Assembly (NCBI GenBank): GCA_965205725.1
Contig: OZ242189.1
Coordinates: forward strand, 2,108,001-2,172,000
Source of the DNA: G965205725 sp965205725
GTDB taxonomy: Bacteria; Pseudomonadota; Gammaproteobacteria; Pseudomonadales; Halieaceae
DNA length: 64,000 nt
Reading direction: 5' to 3'
The notes beneath the pieces were generated by a model. It was not told the origin of the DNA, did not search any database, and worked only from the letters and a program-made list of their open reading frames with translations. Numbering within the stretch: the first letter of the stretch is position 1; each line of letters begins with the position of its first letter. Positions 24,710-33,602 of this stretch are shown in pieces. The position numbers were made by a program, and so were the translations under genes.

Positions 24710-25846
24710 TTAAGTGACATTCATTCTCTCAAGTAGCGGTGCGCAGAGGCGCTCTGTTGCAAATACTTCACGCTGAATTTTCTGGCTGCCCTGTTGTAAT
24801 TTTTGCCGCAATGTTGAATCGTTCTTAAGTTCCACAATTGCCCGACTGAGGTGCTCCGGGCTGGCAGCGGGTATCAACAGTGCATTCAGTTTGTGAGTGA
24901 ATACCTCCCGAATTGCCGGGGTATCCGCGCTGATAAAGGGCATCCCCATTTTGCAGCTATCAAACACCTTGGTCGGAATAACCCTCGCCGATTTATCGGT
25001 GCTGCCAAAAATACCCAGGGCCAGTTGGTGCTCACCCATGAACCTGGGCAGTGCCTCTGTCTCAATCCAGTCGATAAAATTGACATTTGTCAGGCGGGCT
25101 CGCCACTGCCTGCCGGCCTCTGATTCTGTGAGCTTTTTACAGCCCACGATTGAAAATCGAATGTCCTTTTCTGCAAGCAGTTGCCCGGCAGCGCACAGTA
25201 TTGTCTCAATACCTTGCAGAGGAATACAGGTGCCGACAAAAACGATTTTGAACGCTCCGTCCTGCGGCACACAGAGCTGACTGGTTGCTGGCAAGCTGCT
25301 GCCAACAGGGGTTGCCACAAGTTTGTCTGCCGCGAGGGCAAACTCAGCTTTCATGTAGTCGCAGTGGCTGTGGGTGTCGAGCATGTTGAAGTCTGCCTGG
25401 GCACAACAGGAGCGTTCAAAGCGGTGTAATAGTTGCGCCAGTGCGCCCCGCTCGGAAAAGAGTTTTCGCTCCTCCACTACCATGTTGTACAGGGGAATAA
25501 AAATATCGAGTATCAGCGCAGGTCGGTTGCGTTTGAATACGCGCAGAAGCCGCGTCAGATGAATATGGAAGTAGCCTGGGTGGCCAACGATGATTGCATC
25601 GCAGTGGTCGATGCCGAGAAATTTGACAGTCAGTACAAGATAGCTCCAGACAAGCTGAAAGGCGAAGCCGATGCGCCCGCAAAGGCCATGCGCTGCCCCA
25701 ATCCTGGCATTGTGTGAATCTAGCATGTTGTGCTGTAGCTCAGTGACCCGGCAGCCATTGGCTCTGAGTGATGCAATCAAATTTCGGTTGCGGGGGTAGG
25801 CAGCGCCTGTGGAGTAAATACCAAAATAGACGATGTGCGGCTTCAT
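24710..25846 (-). CDS. glycosyltransferase, GT4-like
   Basis: About 378 residues counted from the ATG at 25844-25846 (MKPHIVYFGIYS); the frame is open to 25876 and no clear ribosome site decides the start. GT-B fold features: IVYFGIYSTGAAYPRN, the second-domain opening FKIVFVGTCIPLQGIETIL, and ALGIFGSTDKSARVIPTKVFD-type sugar-nucleotide binding region followed by ISADTPAIREVFT. It belongs to the envelope polysaccharide locus with the GT2 and flippase-like genes, though it is convergent to them. The acceptor and sugar are unknown. Confidence 0.82.
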   Translation of the reverse strand: MKPHIVYFGIYSTGAAYPRNRNLIASLRANGCRVTELQHNMLDSHNARIGAAHGLCGRIGFAFQLVWSYLVLTVKFLGIDHCDAIIVGHPGYFHIHLTRLLRVFKRNRPALILDIFIPLYNMVVEERKLFSERGALAQLLHRFERSCCAQADFNMLDTHSHCDYMKAEFALAADKLVATPVGSSLPATSQLCVPQDGAFKIVFVGTCIPLQGIETILCAAGQLLAEKDIRFSIVGCKKLTESEAGRQWRARLTNVNFIDWIETEALPRFMGEHQLALGIFGSTDKSARVIPTKVFDSCKMGMPFISADTPAIREVFTHKLNALLIPAASPEHLSRAIVELKNDSTLRQKLQQGSQKIQREVFATERLCAPLLERMNVT

Positions 25847-25866
25847 TGTGGTCGTCGATGTCACCA

Positions 25867-26130
25867 TCATAGCCATTGCGCCTGATACACAGCGAGGGAG
25901 TGCCTGAACTGCCAGCTCAGGCCCATCCAGTTACTGAGTGTGGGTGCCGCAGTAACACTGCTGGCGTCGATAAGCCTGACTCTAGCGCGTGCCTTCCCAG
26001 AAATTGCTCCGGGGCAGATTACGCTGACCTCGTGGTCAAGATCTGCCAGGCCATCAATCAGGTTTTTTGCGTAGGTGTCCAACCCGCTCCAAATGTCGGT
26101 GTACTGGCAGGTCAGGATACAAATTTTCAT
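25867..26130 (-). pseudogene. N-terminal fragment of a GT4-type glycosyltransferase
   Basis: 87 codons from ATG 26130. The sequence MKICILTCQYTDIWSGLDTY, then AKNLIDGLADLDHEVSVICPG, is the standard N-terminal Rossmann part of GT4 enzymes, but the frame stops after about 85 residues and the rest of the fold (another ~280 residues) is absent. The 3' end overlaps the upstream codons of the next glycosyltransferase. It looks like the remnant of a duplicated or deleted glycosyltransferase gene. A short functional protein is less likely. Confidence 0.65.
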
Positions 26131-26287
26131 CGAGTATCCCGTGAATACTTAAATCCGGCAGACTCTCAGTATAGGGTAATGCAGCGGCGAGTTGTCAGTT
26201 GTGGCGGCATGTAATGATTACAGTACTCTATGATACAGGGTATGATATTTTGCCAACTAAATTAGAATAAAAAAGTAGGAGTAAACG

Positions 26288-28033
26288 ATGCTGGATACAC
26301 TCATAAAAGACGCGGTAATAGTGGATGGAACTGGTGTAGATGCGTTTAGTGGCGATATCGGCATTGTTGATGGTGTGATAGCAGACATTGGCAGTATTTC
26401 AGCAGGCGCAAGGGAAACCGTTCACGCAGGCGGTGCCTACGCAGTGCCGGGCTGGATAGATGTTCACACCCACTTCGACGGCCAGGTGAGCTGGGATGAC
26501 AAGATGGATCCTTCTGCCAGTCATGGCGTGACCAGTGTAGTCATGGGAAATTGCGGCGTCGGCTTTGCGCCCGCACCCCCAGGTGGCGAGAGAGGTTTGA
26601 TAGAGCTTATGGAAGGGGTAGAGGATATTCCCGGTACGGCTCTCCATGAAGGCATTGAATGGGGTAAGTGGGAGACCTTCCCTGAATATCTCGATTATAT
26701 CGCGGCTCGGGAATATGCGCTGGATATTGGTACCCAGATACCTCATAGCGCGGTGCGTAATTATGTGATGGAAGAGCGTGCACTCAGCCATGAAGACGCG
26801 ACTGCGGAAGATCTGGCGCAGATGTCGAAAATTGTGGAGGAGGGTCTATTGGCGGGTGCTTTGGGATTCTCGACATCCCGGACTATTGGGCATCGCTCAG
26901 TTTTGGGCGAGCCGATTCCGGGAACCTTCGCCGAAAAAGCGGAGCTGTTGGCTATTGCCCAGGCTATGAAGAATGCAAACAAAGGCGTGTTTCAAGCTGT
27001 GCCAGCCGGTGTCGTGGGTGACATGGCTGGGCCGGAACACTACACCACCGAGCAGGAAGTTGAGTTATTCGCCGAGATTGCCAGGGCCAGTGGCCGCAAA
27101 TGTTCATTTACCCTGGCACAAAATGGAGACCGCCCCGGGCAGTGGCGAAACTGTCTGAACATTGTAGAGCAGGCGAATGCCTCGGGCCTGGCGATACATC
27201 CACAAGTGGCTACACGTCCAATCGGCTTTGTTACCAGTCTTAAGTCCTACCACATGTTCATGCGCCGCAAGACCTATTTACAGTTGGCGGCATTGCCCCA
27301 TGAGGCGATGCTGACTGAACTGCGTAAGCCAGAGGTTAAAGCGGCGATATTGAGCGATGTGGATATAGAGCCGGAGATGCCGGGAACAATGGCAAGTGTC
27401 TACCAACTGCTGGGAATGACCGCAGGCATGATGTTCCCTCTGGGATTGCCCATAAACTATGAGCCGGAAGCCTCGCAGAATATTGCATCCATGGCAGCTC
27501 TCGAGGGCAGAGATGTAAATGAATTTATGTATGACTTCTTGCTCGGTGACGACGGCAATGATTTCGCCATTTTATTGGGCGCCAACTTTGTTGACGGTAA
27601 TTTCGATGTGATCCATGAAATGTTGACGCATGAGGACACGGTGATCGGTTTGAGTGATGCGGGTGCCCACGTCAATTTGATTTTTGATGCCGTCGGTCCA
27701 ACTTATCAGTTAACGCACTGGGTTCGAGACCGCAGCCGCGGCCCGCGTTTGCCGATTGAACTGATCGTGCGCAAACAAACGGGCGCTAATGCAGAATTGT
27801 TTGGCCTGAGTGACCGGGGCAAATTAAGCGTGGGTAAGCGGGCCGACATTAATGTATTTGATTTGAGCCGGTTGGCATTGGGCAAACTGGCCGTTCACAA
27901 TGATTTGCCAGCAGGGGGTAGTCGTATTTTGCAATCTGCTCAGGGGTACATAAATACCTTTGTTGCCGGAGTTAAAACTCGCGAAAACGATGAGGATACG
28001 GGTGCGCGCCCGGGCCGCTTGATTCGGGGCTAG
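26288..28033 (+). CDS. N-acyl-D-amino-acid deacylase-type amidohydrolase
   Basis: 581 residues, amidohydrolase superfamily, D-aminoacylase/dihydroorotase-like subgroup. The N-terminal beta-sandwich (LIKDAVIVDGTGVDAFSGD) leads to the metal-binding WIDVHTHFDGQ; the bridging Cys is in MGNCGVGFAP; later ligands are likely IHPQVATRPIG and GLSDAGAHVNL. The C-terminal sandwich returns with GKRADINVFDL. It removes acyl groups from N-acyl D-amino acids or opens related amides. There is a good AGGAG ribosome site. A TonB receptor follows in the opposite orientation. The substrate is not resolvable. Confidence 0.9.
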   Translation: MLDTLIKDAVIVDGTGVDAFSGDIGIVDGVIADIGSISAGARETVHAGGAYAVPGWIDVHTHFDGQVSWDDKMDPSASHGVTSVVMGNCGVGFAPAPPGGERGLIELMEGVEDIPGTALHEGIEWGKWETFPEYLDYIAAREYALDIGTQIPHSAVRNYVMEERALSHEDATAEDLAQMSKIVEEGLLAGALGFSTSRTIGHRSVLGEPIPGTFAEKAELLAIAQAMKNANKGVFQAVPAGVVGDMAGPEHYTTEQEVELFAEIARASGRKCSFTLAQNGDRPGQWRNCLNIVEQANASGLAIHPQVATRPIGFVTSLKSYHMFMRRKTYLQLAALPHEAMLTELRKPEVKAAILSDVDIEPEMPGTMASVYQLLGMTAGMMFPLGLPINYEPEASQNIASMAALEGRDVNEFMYDFLLGDDGNDFAILLGANFVDGNFDVIHEMLTHEDTVIGLSDAGAHVNLIFDAVGPTYQLTHWVRDRSRGPRLPIELIVRKQTGANAELFGLSDRGKLSVGKRADINVFDLSRLALGKLAVHNDLPAGGSRILQSAQGYINTFVAGVKTRENDEDTGARPGRLIRG

Positions 28034-28056
28034 ATGCCCTGAGTTCTGAAGCGAGT

Positions 28057-30354
28057 TTACTCAGTGCTGTAGTTGAAACTTATGCCGTAGGTGAGAGGCG
28101 GCGCATTAATGCCTGCAAAACCTCCCAGCAGAGGAACGTCGAAGCCGATGACGAAGTGTTCTTCGTCGAGTAAGTTTCTACCCCACAGGGTAACTTCCCA
28201 CCTCTTGTCTCTGCTCGAAATTCCGACCCGTGTATTAACCATGTCAATCGCACCGCGCTTTAGAGCTTCGTCCAGGTCTTGCGCCATGTACAACTCGCCA
28301 ATGTAGTTGTACTCGAGTCGTGCAAACCAACTCATATCCATGCTGTCAAAGTCATCGTTTAGCTGGAGGAAATTACTGACCGTCCATTTAGGGGCGTTAT
28401 CCAGTTCGCGGTCGGTCAGGTTCTGAACGCACTCGGGTAAAACGAACGGGCTGCCGCCAGTTACCTCAAACAACTGTGCGCTGGTACATTCGCCGGTCGG
28501 AAAATCAGAGTAAGTTGCGTCGTTGTAACCGATGGCCATACCGGTTGTAATAAGCGCATTGGGTAAATAAACTACATCGAGTTCTACCCCCTTGCTCTCC
28601 ATTGAGCCCGCATTGCGCACGGTAATGTTCGAGCCATCAAAACCCTGGGCCTGAAAGTCGTCATAGTCCACCCAAAAGACGGTGCCGTTTACCTGTAGCC
28701 GTCGATTCAGCCAGCTACCTTTCCAACCGAGTTCGTAGTTACGCGAGCGCTCTTCAGCAAATTCACCGGGAACACCCACCGCCGTGCGAATCTGGTTGAA
28801 TCCACCGGATTTGAACCCCTGGCTGGCGCTGGTGTAATACATTAGCCCGTCGCGTGGAAAGTAGCTAAGGCTAATTGAGGGCGATATATCCGCAGAGTCG
28901 GTGCCTTCATCAAGACGGGTGTCGGGTCCAGCAATAGGTGGTGCGTCGAGCGGAAATGCGGGTTCTGGCCTCGATATTTGCGTGCCTTGCCGCTCCTTCT
29001 TTTCATAGGTATAGCGCACACCCAGGGCTAGTTTCCACTGATCGGCAAAGGTCCAGTTAGTCTGCCCAAACAACGCATAGCTGGTGGTTTCGTGAGTATT
29101 GGTATCGAAGTTAATCGAGCCATCGGGGAACAGGATACCGTTGGCAAACAAGCTGCCAGTTAGCGGTAGAAATCCGTTTTCTCCATGGGTATCCATTTTA
29201 GAATTGAAGAAATATGCACCAGTCTGGTAATCCCAAACCTCGCCCACTGGAGAAGCGATTCGAAATTCACTTGAGTACTGGTCTAGCTCTACCCACGTGT
29301 CATAGTGAATAGCCGGGTAGTGAGAAAAATCACCATCGAGGGTGCTATCGGATTCATAGTAGCGCCAGGCGTTGATCCAGGTGATTGCATAGTCGTTGTC
29401 AAACTCCTTGTTCCATTCGGCGGCCACACCGCCGACCTTCACGTCGTTTACAAAGGGCTTGTCCAGATGAATTTCTCTATCATAGGGGTCGGCTGTGGGC
29501 AGCGGATCGCCCGTTGTTTCAGCCAGCAAGCTAAACGGGAGACCCTGAGCAGAACCGTCTCCGTTGTAGTCAATAATATCTGGTGCGCAGCAATCGCCTT
29601 CGTTCTTTGAGTAGTCCAGGCTAACAATCAGTTCGCCAAAATCCTGCAAATCGAACAGAGTGCGCGACCTCACGCCTTTGCGATCAGTGTCGTTAATCTT
29701 TTCGCCAGTGAAGGTGTTTTTATCAAATCCGTCATTGGTGGCGTAATAGGCCGAAAAACGTGTAGCGTGTCCGCTGTCGCTCAGAGGCACGTTTACCATG
29801 CCGCGATATTCTTGTGCGCCTTCGTTGCCGAGGACGACTTCCACATTAACCTCGAAAACTTCAGCAGGTGATTTCGAAAAAATGTTTAATGCGCCAGCGG
29901 CAGTATTTTTGCCATACAGAGTACCCTGAGGGCCGCGCAAGACCTCCACCCGCTGAATGTCGGTTAAATCGGCTATGCTCATGCCGGCGCGACCTTGATA
30001 AACGCCGTCGATAAAGAGCCCGACGCTGGGGTCGATGCCAGCATTTGTGCCAATCGAGCCGATGCCTCGAATACGAATAGAGGTTGAACGGCTGTCGGTA
30101 ACAGGTGTGATTTTCAGGCTGGGTGTATATTGGTCGAGTTGCTTCAAATTTGTTGTGCCGCTGTTTTTGAAAAATTCCTCGGTGAAAGCAGCTACAGAGA
30201 TTGCCACTTCCTGCAGATTTTCCTCGCGGCGGTTGGCGGTCACAATGACCTCTTCCAACTCGACGACTTGTTCCTGGGCTGTGCCACAAGGCGCCAGGAG
30301 TGGAATGGCGGCCAGAGTGATATATACAGCGTTTAGGGCTAGTGATTTTTCCAT
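28057..30354 (-). CDS. TonB-dependent outer-membrane receptor
   Basis: About 766 residues from ATG 30352-30354 (an upstream in-frame ATG at 30390 lengthens a poor signal peptide). Signal peptide to about residue 26 (PCGTAQ), TonB box LEEVIVTANRRE, plug (SIRIRGIGSIG; LRGPQGTLYGKNTAAGALNI), then a barrel with YTSASQGFKSGGFNQIR and the C-terminal signature GISFNYSTE. It is converging on the D-aminoacylase gene, and the VOC and amidohydrolase genes follow on the same strand upstream. These four could form one uptake-and-hydrolysis unit. Confidence 0.93.
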   Translation of the reverse strand: MEKSLALNAVYITLAAIPLLAPCGTAQEQVVELEEVIVTANRREENLQEVAISVAAFTEEFFKNSGTTNLKQLDQYTPSLKITPVTDSRSTSIRIRGIGSIGTNAGIDPSVGLFIDGVYQGRAGMSIADLTDIQRVEVLRGPQGTLYGKNTAAGALNIFSKSPAEVFEVNVEVVLGNEGAQEYRGMVNVPLSDSGHATRFSAYYATNDGFDKNTFTGEKINDTDRKGVRSRTLFDLQDFGELIVSLDYSKNEGDCCAPDIIDYNGDGSAQGLPFSLLAETTGDPLPTADPYDREIHLDKPFVNDVKVGGVAAEWNKEFDNDYAITWINAWRYYESDSTLDGDFSHYPAIHYDTWVELDQYSSEFRIASPVGEVWDYQTGAYFFNSKMDTHGENGFLPLTGSLFANGILFPDGSINFDTNTHETTSYALFGQTNWTFADQWKLALGVRYTYEKKERQGTQISRPEPAFPLDAPPIAGPDTRLDEGTDSADISPSISLSYFPRDGLMYYTSASQGFKSGGFNQIRTAVGVPGEFAEERSRNYELGWKGSWLNRRLQVNGTVFWVDYDDFQAQGFDGSNITVRNAGSMESKGVELDVVYLPNALITTGMAIGYNDATYSDFPTGECTSAQLFEVTGGSPFVLPECVQNLTDRELDNAPKWTVSNFLQLNDDFDSMDMSWFARLEYNYIGELYMAQDLDEALKRGAIDMVNTRVGISSRDKRWEVTLWGRNLLDEEHFVIGFDVPLLGGFAGINAPPLTYGISFNYSTE

Positions 30355-30582
30355 GATGTCTGCCTCGTGCTTCGCCGACCCTGTGTCCATTGTTTTCGCC
30401 TGCGGAACTCCATATCTGGCAAAAAAACGCCAACGTGCCGGTTTTTAAATCGCGCCTGACATAGTGGCTGTGGCGCCGCCTGCCAATCACTATTGCTGGG
30501 CAGGATCAGATGGGCTGCTCAGCGCATCTGGCGCACACTCCCAGGGTTCATACCGAAATTTGGTGCTGCTGTGAAGGTTACC

Positions 30583-30942
30583 TCACGCACCAACATCAGA
30601 CCAAACTGCTAACTCGTTTCCGCTGGGCTCCGCAAAATGAAAGCGCCGCCCACCGGGAAATGAGAATACAGGCCTGACAATTGTACCCCCAGCCTGTTCG
30701 ATTCGGGTTTGCAATGATTCCAGGGAATCTGAATACAGGACGACCAAAGCACCGCCTGTTTCGGTCGAGGACGCAAGCTCGGATTTGAAAAAACCACCAT
30801 CAATGCCCTGGTCAGAAAACGCAGTGTACTCGGGACCAAAATCCTCAAAGCTCCAGCCGAAGGCGGCGGTGAAAAATGCCTTTGTGGCCTCGATATCTCG
30901 GGCCGGAAACTCTACATAATTAATCTTGTCGTTAATATTCAT
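30583..30942 (-). CDS. VOC-family (glyoxalase/bleomycin-resistance-like) protein
   Basis: 119 residues with the paired beta-alpha-beta-beta-beta modules of the vicinal oxygen chelate fold: INYVEFPARDIEATKAFFTAAFGWSFEDFGPEY and RRFHFAEPSGNELAVWSD. The conserved Glu near EPSGNELAVW is where the metal ligand lies. The subgroup is usually annotated as glyoxalase-like with unknown substrate. It lies downstream of the amidohydrolase on the same strand with a 97-bp gap. Confidence 0.88.
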   Translation of the reverse strand: MNINDKINYVEFPARDIEATKAFFTAAFGWSFEDFGPEYTAFSDQGIDGGFFKSELASSTETGGALVVLYSDSLESLQTRIEQAGGTIVRPVFSFPGGRRFHFAEPSGNELAVWSDVGA

Positions 30943-31039
30943 GGCTCTCTCAATGTGGGTAGGTAGTGCTTCAGCTTAGGGCCGAGGTTCGCGGGCCCAG
31001 GCGCCAACAGCCTGTGTTGTGACTTGGGTACTACCATCC

Positions 31040-31861
31040 TCAAAGACCGAAAACTCGCTTGGCATTTCCGCCGAGAAAGAGGTTCTCGGTTGCTTGTTCC
31101 AGCTCAAGCTTCTCAAGACCTGAAAGCGCCCTTTTCGGTGCGATCATCGGATAATTGGTACCGAATAGAACCTTCTCTTTACCATGGGTCTTTAGGTAGC
31201 GAACGATTTCTGGCGGATATCGGCCAACCGTGTAAGCCGATGTATCGATATAGAAATTAGGATGCTTGGTGGCAACTGCGATGGCTTCTTCAGTCCAAGG
31301 ATAGCCAATATGCCCACCAACGATGGTCAGCTCGGGAAAATCCAGTGCAACCCTGTCTATATAGACAGGACGCCCTACCTCGGAAGACATTAACGGCCCT
31401 GTGTGGCCAATCTGTGTACAGAATGGAACACCAAGCTCACAACAGGCAGAGTACACCGGATAAAATAGGCGATCAGACGGCGGTAGTTCCCAAAGCCATG
31501 GCAGCACCCTGATCGCTTTAAAACCCAGCTCGTTTACACAGCGTCGAATTTCAGCAACGGCTTTCATGGGCTTGCTGATATCAACTGAACCAACACCCGC
31601 AAGTCGGTCTGGATACTCCTTCACAAAACCAAAGACCTCATCATTCGATATCATTGCGTTGCGCGGGGCCATCCATGCCGAAATGAGAGAGATGGAAACA
31701 TCTGCCTCATCCATCGACTGGATAGTGATCTCAAGAGGAAGTTGCTCTGTCGGTATTTCTTGTTGATTCCATCGGCGAAGGGAATCAAAGACCGGATCTT
31801 GCATATGCCTCAGTGTTGGGTGCTGAGCCCAGGCGTCAATGATCAAAAAGCACCCCCCCAT
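31040..31861 (-). CDS. amidohydrolase 2-family metal-dependent hydrolase
   Basis: 273 residues, TIM-barrel amidohydrolase related to the ACMSD / 2-pyrone-4,6-dicarboxylate hydrolase group. Barrel features: IIDAWAQHP (the first His-x-His motif appears as WAQHP, only one His), MDEADVSISLISAW, the strand PFCTQIGHTG, TIVGGHIGYPWTEEAIAVA, and YIDTSAYTVGRYP before LFGTNYPMI (usually LFGTDYP, here Asn for Asp). The loss of the first metal His and the Asn substitution suggest altered metal binding. The start is within ATGAATG, and a run of seven G before codon 5 could cause length errors. Confidence 0.8.
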   Translation of the reverse strand: MGGCFLIIDAWAQHPTLRHMQDPVFDSLRRWNQQEIPTEQLPLEITIQSMDEADVSISLISAWMAPRNAMISNDEVFGFVKEYPDRLAGVGSVDISKPMKAVAEIRRCVNELGFKAIRVLPWLWELPPSDRLFYPVYSACCELGVPFCTQIGHTGPLMSSEVGRPVYIDRVALDFPELTIVGGHIGYPWTEEAIAVATKHPNFYIDTSAYTVGRYPPEIVRYLKTHGKEKVLFGTNYPMIAPKRALSGLEKLELEQATENLFLGGNAKRVFGL

Positions 31862-32107
31862 TCATGGCCTAATCCTGTGTGGCTGACACATCACTTCAGG
31901 TAGCCTCTGACCCTGATTTGTATTGTGGCTGACTGCCAAAGTAAAGCATTAAGCCTGTCACCGGGTCGGCAGCACATGCGGCGCCAGTTTCTGTGTCTTA
32001 ACGCCTAGTTTAGCGGCAGTTTGTGGAGTAGTGTTTTGTGTTAGCGTAGCGGACAACACAAAAAGTACGGAGCAAGCTGTGATCATCACCCGATAAAACG
32101 GACACGT

Positions 32108-32995
32108 TTACGCCGCTCGCTTTTCATAGTTAATAGGGCTAGTGTATCCAATCCCTGAATGTAATCTGGCTCGATTGTAAAACCCATCGATATAGGAAGA
32201 CAATGCTACTCGCAGAACATCTGTGTTCTCGTATTTTCGGCCTCTGATCTGCTCCCCTTTCAGGCTGTGGTAAAACGATTCCATATGCGCATTATCTGTG
32301 CAATGGCCAAGACGATTGTAGCTGCGTCTTAAACCATACTTTTCCAGCTCATCCTGAATTGCATAAGCCATAAACTCAATTCCCCGGTCAGTATGAAATA
32401 TCAATCCTGGCGATGGTTGGCGCCTTCGAATGACGCGCCTAAGCAGGGGCAGCACATCGTCAGCTGTTCGGCTATCAGAGAGCGACCAGCCCAGGATCCG
32501 GCGTGAATAGACATCCATGATTGTAATCAGATACTGATAGTTATTGCCGACTTTGATGTATGTCAGATCAGCAACCCATTGCTCATCACACGCCACCGGT
32601 GGCGGTGCATTGTGACGAAGGTTATTACCACTCTGCTGAAACTGTCTGAGCCTGGGTGTTCTCCGAGTCACTGTAACCACCCGACCCTTGATTCCCGATT
32701 CACGCATGAGTCGCGCTACCCGCTTCTCTCCTACACGCACACCAGCTTGCTGAAGGCTACGGTGCACACGGGGGCTGCCATAGGTCTCGCGGCTTTTTGA
32801 ATGCACAGTGCGAATCTGCTCTATCAATTCAATATCTTCCCTGGCTCTGTTGCTCGGCTTTCGCTTCATCCAGTCGTAGTAACCACTACGTGAAACGCCT
32901 AGCCAGTTGCAAAGGTATCTGACGCCTAGCTCTCGCCCATATCTTTGGATAAATCCAAATCTTTCTGATGTTGTTCCGCCAGATACCGTTGCCAC
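32108..32995 (-). CDS. IS3-family transposase OrfB (DDE catalytic part)
   Basis: About 295 codons. HTH_21-like N-terminus (VSRSGYYDWMKRK), then the rve/DDE integrase core: first Asp in CDEQWVADLTYIKV, second Asp in GLIFHTDRGIEF, and Glu in TDNAHMESFYHSLKGE. It is expressed as an OrfAB fusion by -1 frameshifting: the orfA frame passes A-AAA-AAG (33001-32995 on the minus strand), beyond which the orfB frame is open. Confidence 0.93.
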   Translation of the reverse strand: MATVSGGTTSERFGFIQRYGRELGVRYLCNWLGVSRSGYYDWMKRKPSNRAREDIELIEQIRTVHSKSRETYGSPRVHRSLQQAGVRVGEKRVARLMRESGIKGRVVTVTRRTPRLRQFQQSGNNLRHNAPPPVACDEQWVADLTYIKVGNNYQYLITIMDVYSRRILGWSLSDSRTADDVLPLLRRVIRRRQPSPGLIFHTDRGIEFMAYAIQDELEKYGLRRSYNRLGHCTDNAHMESFYHSLKGEQIRGRKYENTDVLRVALSSYIDGFYNRARLHSGIGYTSPINYEKRAA

Positions 32996-33285
32996 TTTTT
33001 TAGCAGGTCGTTCTCCTGCCGAAGTCGAGCATTTTCCTTTTCCAGCTTCTTAAGGCGATCCAATTCTTTCTTTTCCTTGCTCAGACTTGTGACTTTTTTC
33101 TTGCTAGCCACGATCTTTCCTTCTCGGTACTCCTTTCGCCACCGCGATAGCATGAAAGGGTGAATGTCTAAGGTCTTTGCGACATCCTTGATTTTAATAT
33201 CATCCAAATGCGTAAGCTCTACGGCTTTTGCTTTGAACTCGTTACTGTACTGCCAGGTTTTCCTTGGTTGATTGTACCTCGGCAT
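32926..33285 (-). CDS. IS3-family transposase OrfA
   Basis: 119 residues. Helix-turn-helix of the HTH_8/transposase_8 family (YSNEFKAKAVELTHLDDIKI, VAKTLDIHPFMLSRWRKEYR), then a Leu/Lys-rich coiled coil (ELDRLKKLEKENARLRQEND) for dimerisation. It binds the element's terminal repeats and provides the N-terminal part of the OrfAB transposase. It overlaps orfB by 70 bp. Confidence 0.92.
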   Translation of the reverse strand: MPRYNQPRKTWQYSNEFKAKAVELTHLDDIKIKDVAKTLDIHPFMLSRWRKEYREGKIVASKKKVTSLSKEKKELDRLKKLEKENARLRQENDLLKKWQRYLAEQHQKDLDLSKDMGES

Positions 33286-33355
33286 CGGTGGACTCCTCGT
33301 TAGGTTGAGGTGTCCGTTCTAACGGGTGAAGTTCACCGTCCGCTGGAGTGCCTTG

Positions 33356-33598
33356 TTAGGCATTTTCTTTTATTGAATCTAAGTATAACGTATCGGGACA
33401 AATATCTTGTTCATGAGGCCACACAACTGTGCCATCAATTACGCTAGCTTGAATAAAATAATGTTTGTTTTTTAGCTCCTTGAATACTCCAAAATCAAGA
33501 ATATTGGAGCAATCATAAATCCCTCTTTCACCATTAGTAAACAAGAGGTTTAGCTGATAACCATCAGTGGTTGAAACTTCTTTTATTCTTGGGTTCAT
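33356..33598 (-). CDS. DUF2442 domain protein (integron cassette gene)
   Basis: 80 residues, AT-rich coding. Family pattern: IKEVSTTDGYQLNLLFTNGE, YDCSNILDFGVFKELKNKHYF, and VIDGTVVWPHEQDICPDTLY (the WP-x-xxD-I-xP-D-x-LY motif). It follows the DUF4160 gene by 4 bp, and its stop codon lies inside the R'' box of the attC site, as is usual for cassette genes. DUF4160/DUF2442 pairs are frequent in integron cassettes and have been proposed as toxin-antitoxin-like modules; no activity is shown here. Confidence 0.85.
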   Translation of the reverse strand: MNPRIKEVSTTDGYQLNLLFTNGERGIYDCSNILDFGVFKELKNKHYFIQASVIDGTVVWPHEQDICPDTLYLDSIKENA

Positions 33599-33602
33599 TG
33601 CC

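Larger units (their letters stand above)
32080..33335 (-). mobile_element. complete IS3-family insertion sequence (element 1)
   Basis: About 1256 bp. Ends are imperfect inverted repeats: left TGATCATCACCCGATAAAAC, right (complement) TGAACTTCACCCGTTAGAAC, both continuing GGACAC. Inside are orfA and orfB on the minus strand with a slippery A6G at 33001-32995. Both genes are intact, so the element may be active. It splits an attC site. Confidence 0.85.
31995..33361 (-). other. integron attC site interrupted by an IS3 element
   Basis: Read on the minus strand, one half (33361 to 33336) is GCCTAACAAGGCACTCCAGC then GGACGG, beginning at the stop codon of the DUF2442 gene as cassette attC sites do. 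The other half (to about 31995) ends CTGCCGCTAAACTAGGCGTTAAGAC. The two halves pair imperfectly (TAAC...AGCGG with CCGCT...GTTA). The 1256-bp element at 32080-33335 sits between them. No 3-4 bp target duplication is evident. Confidence 0.6.
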
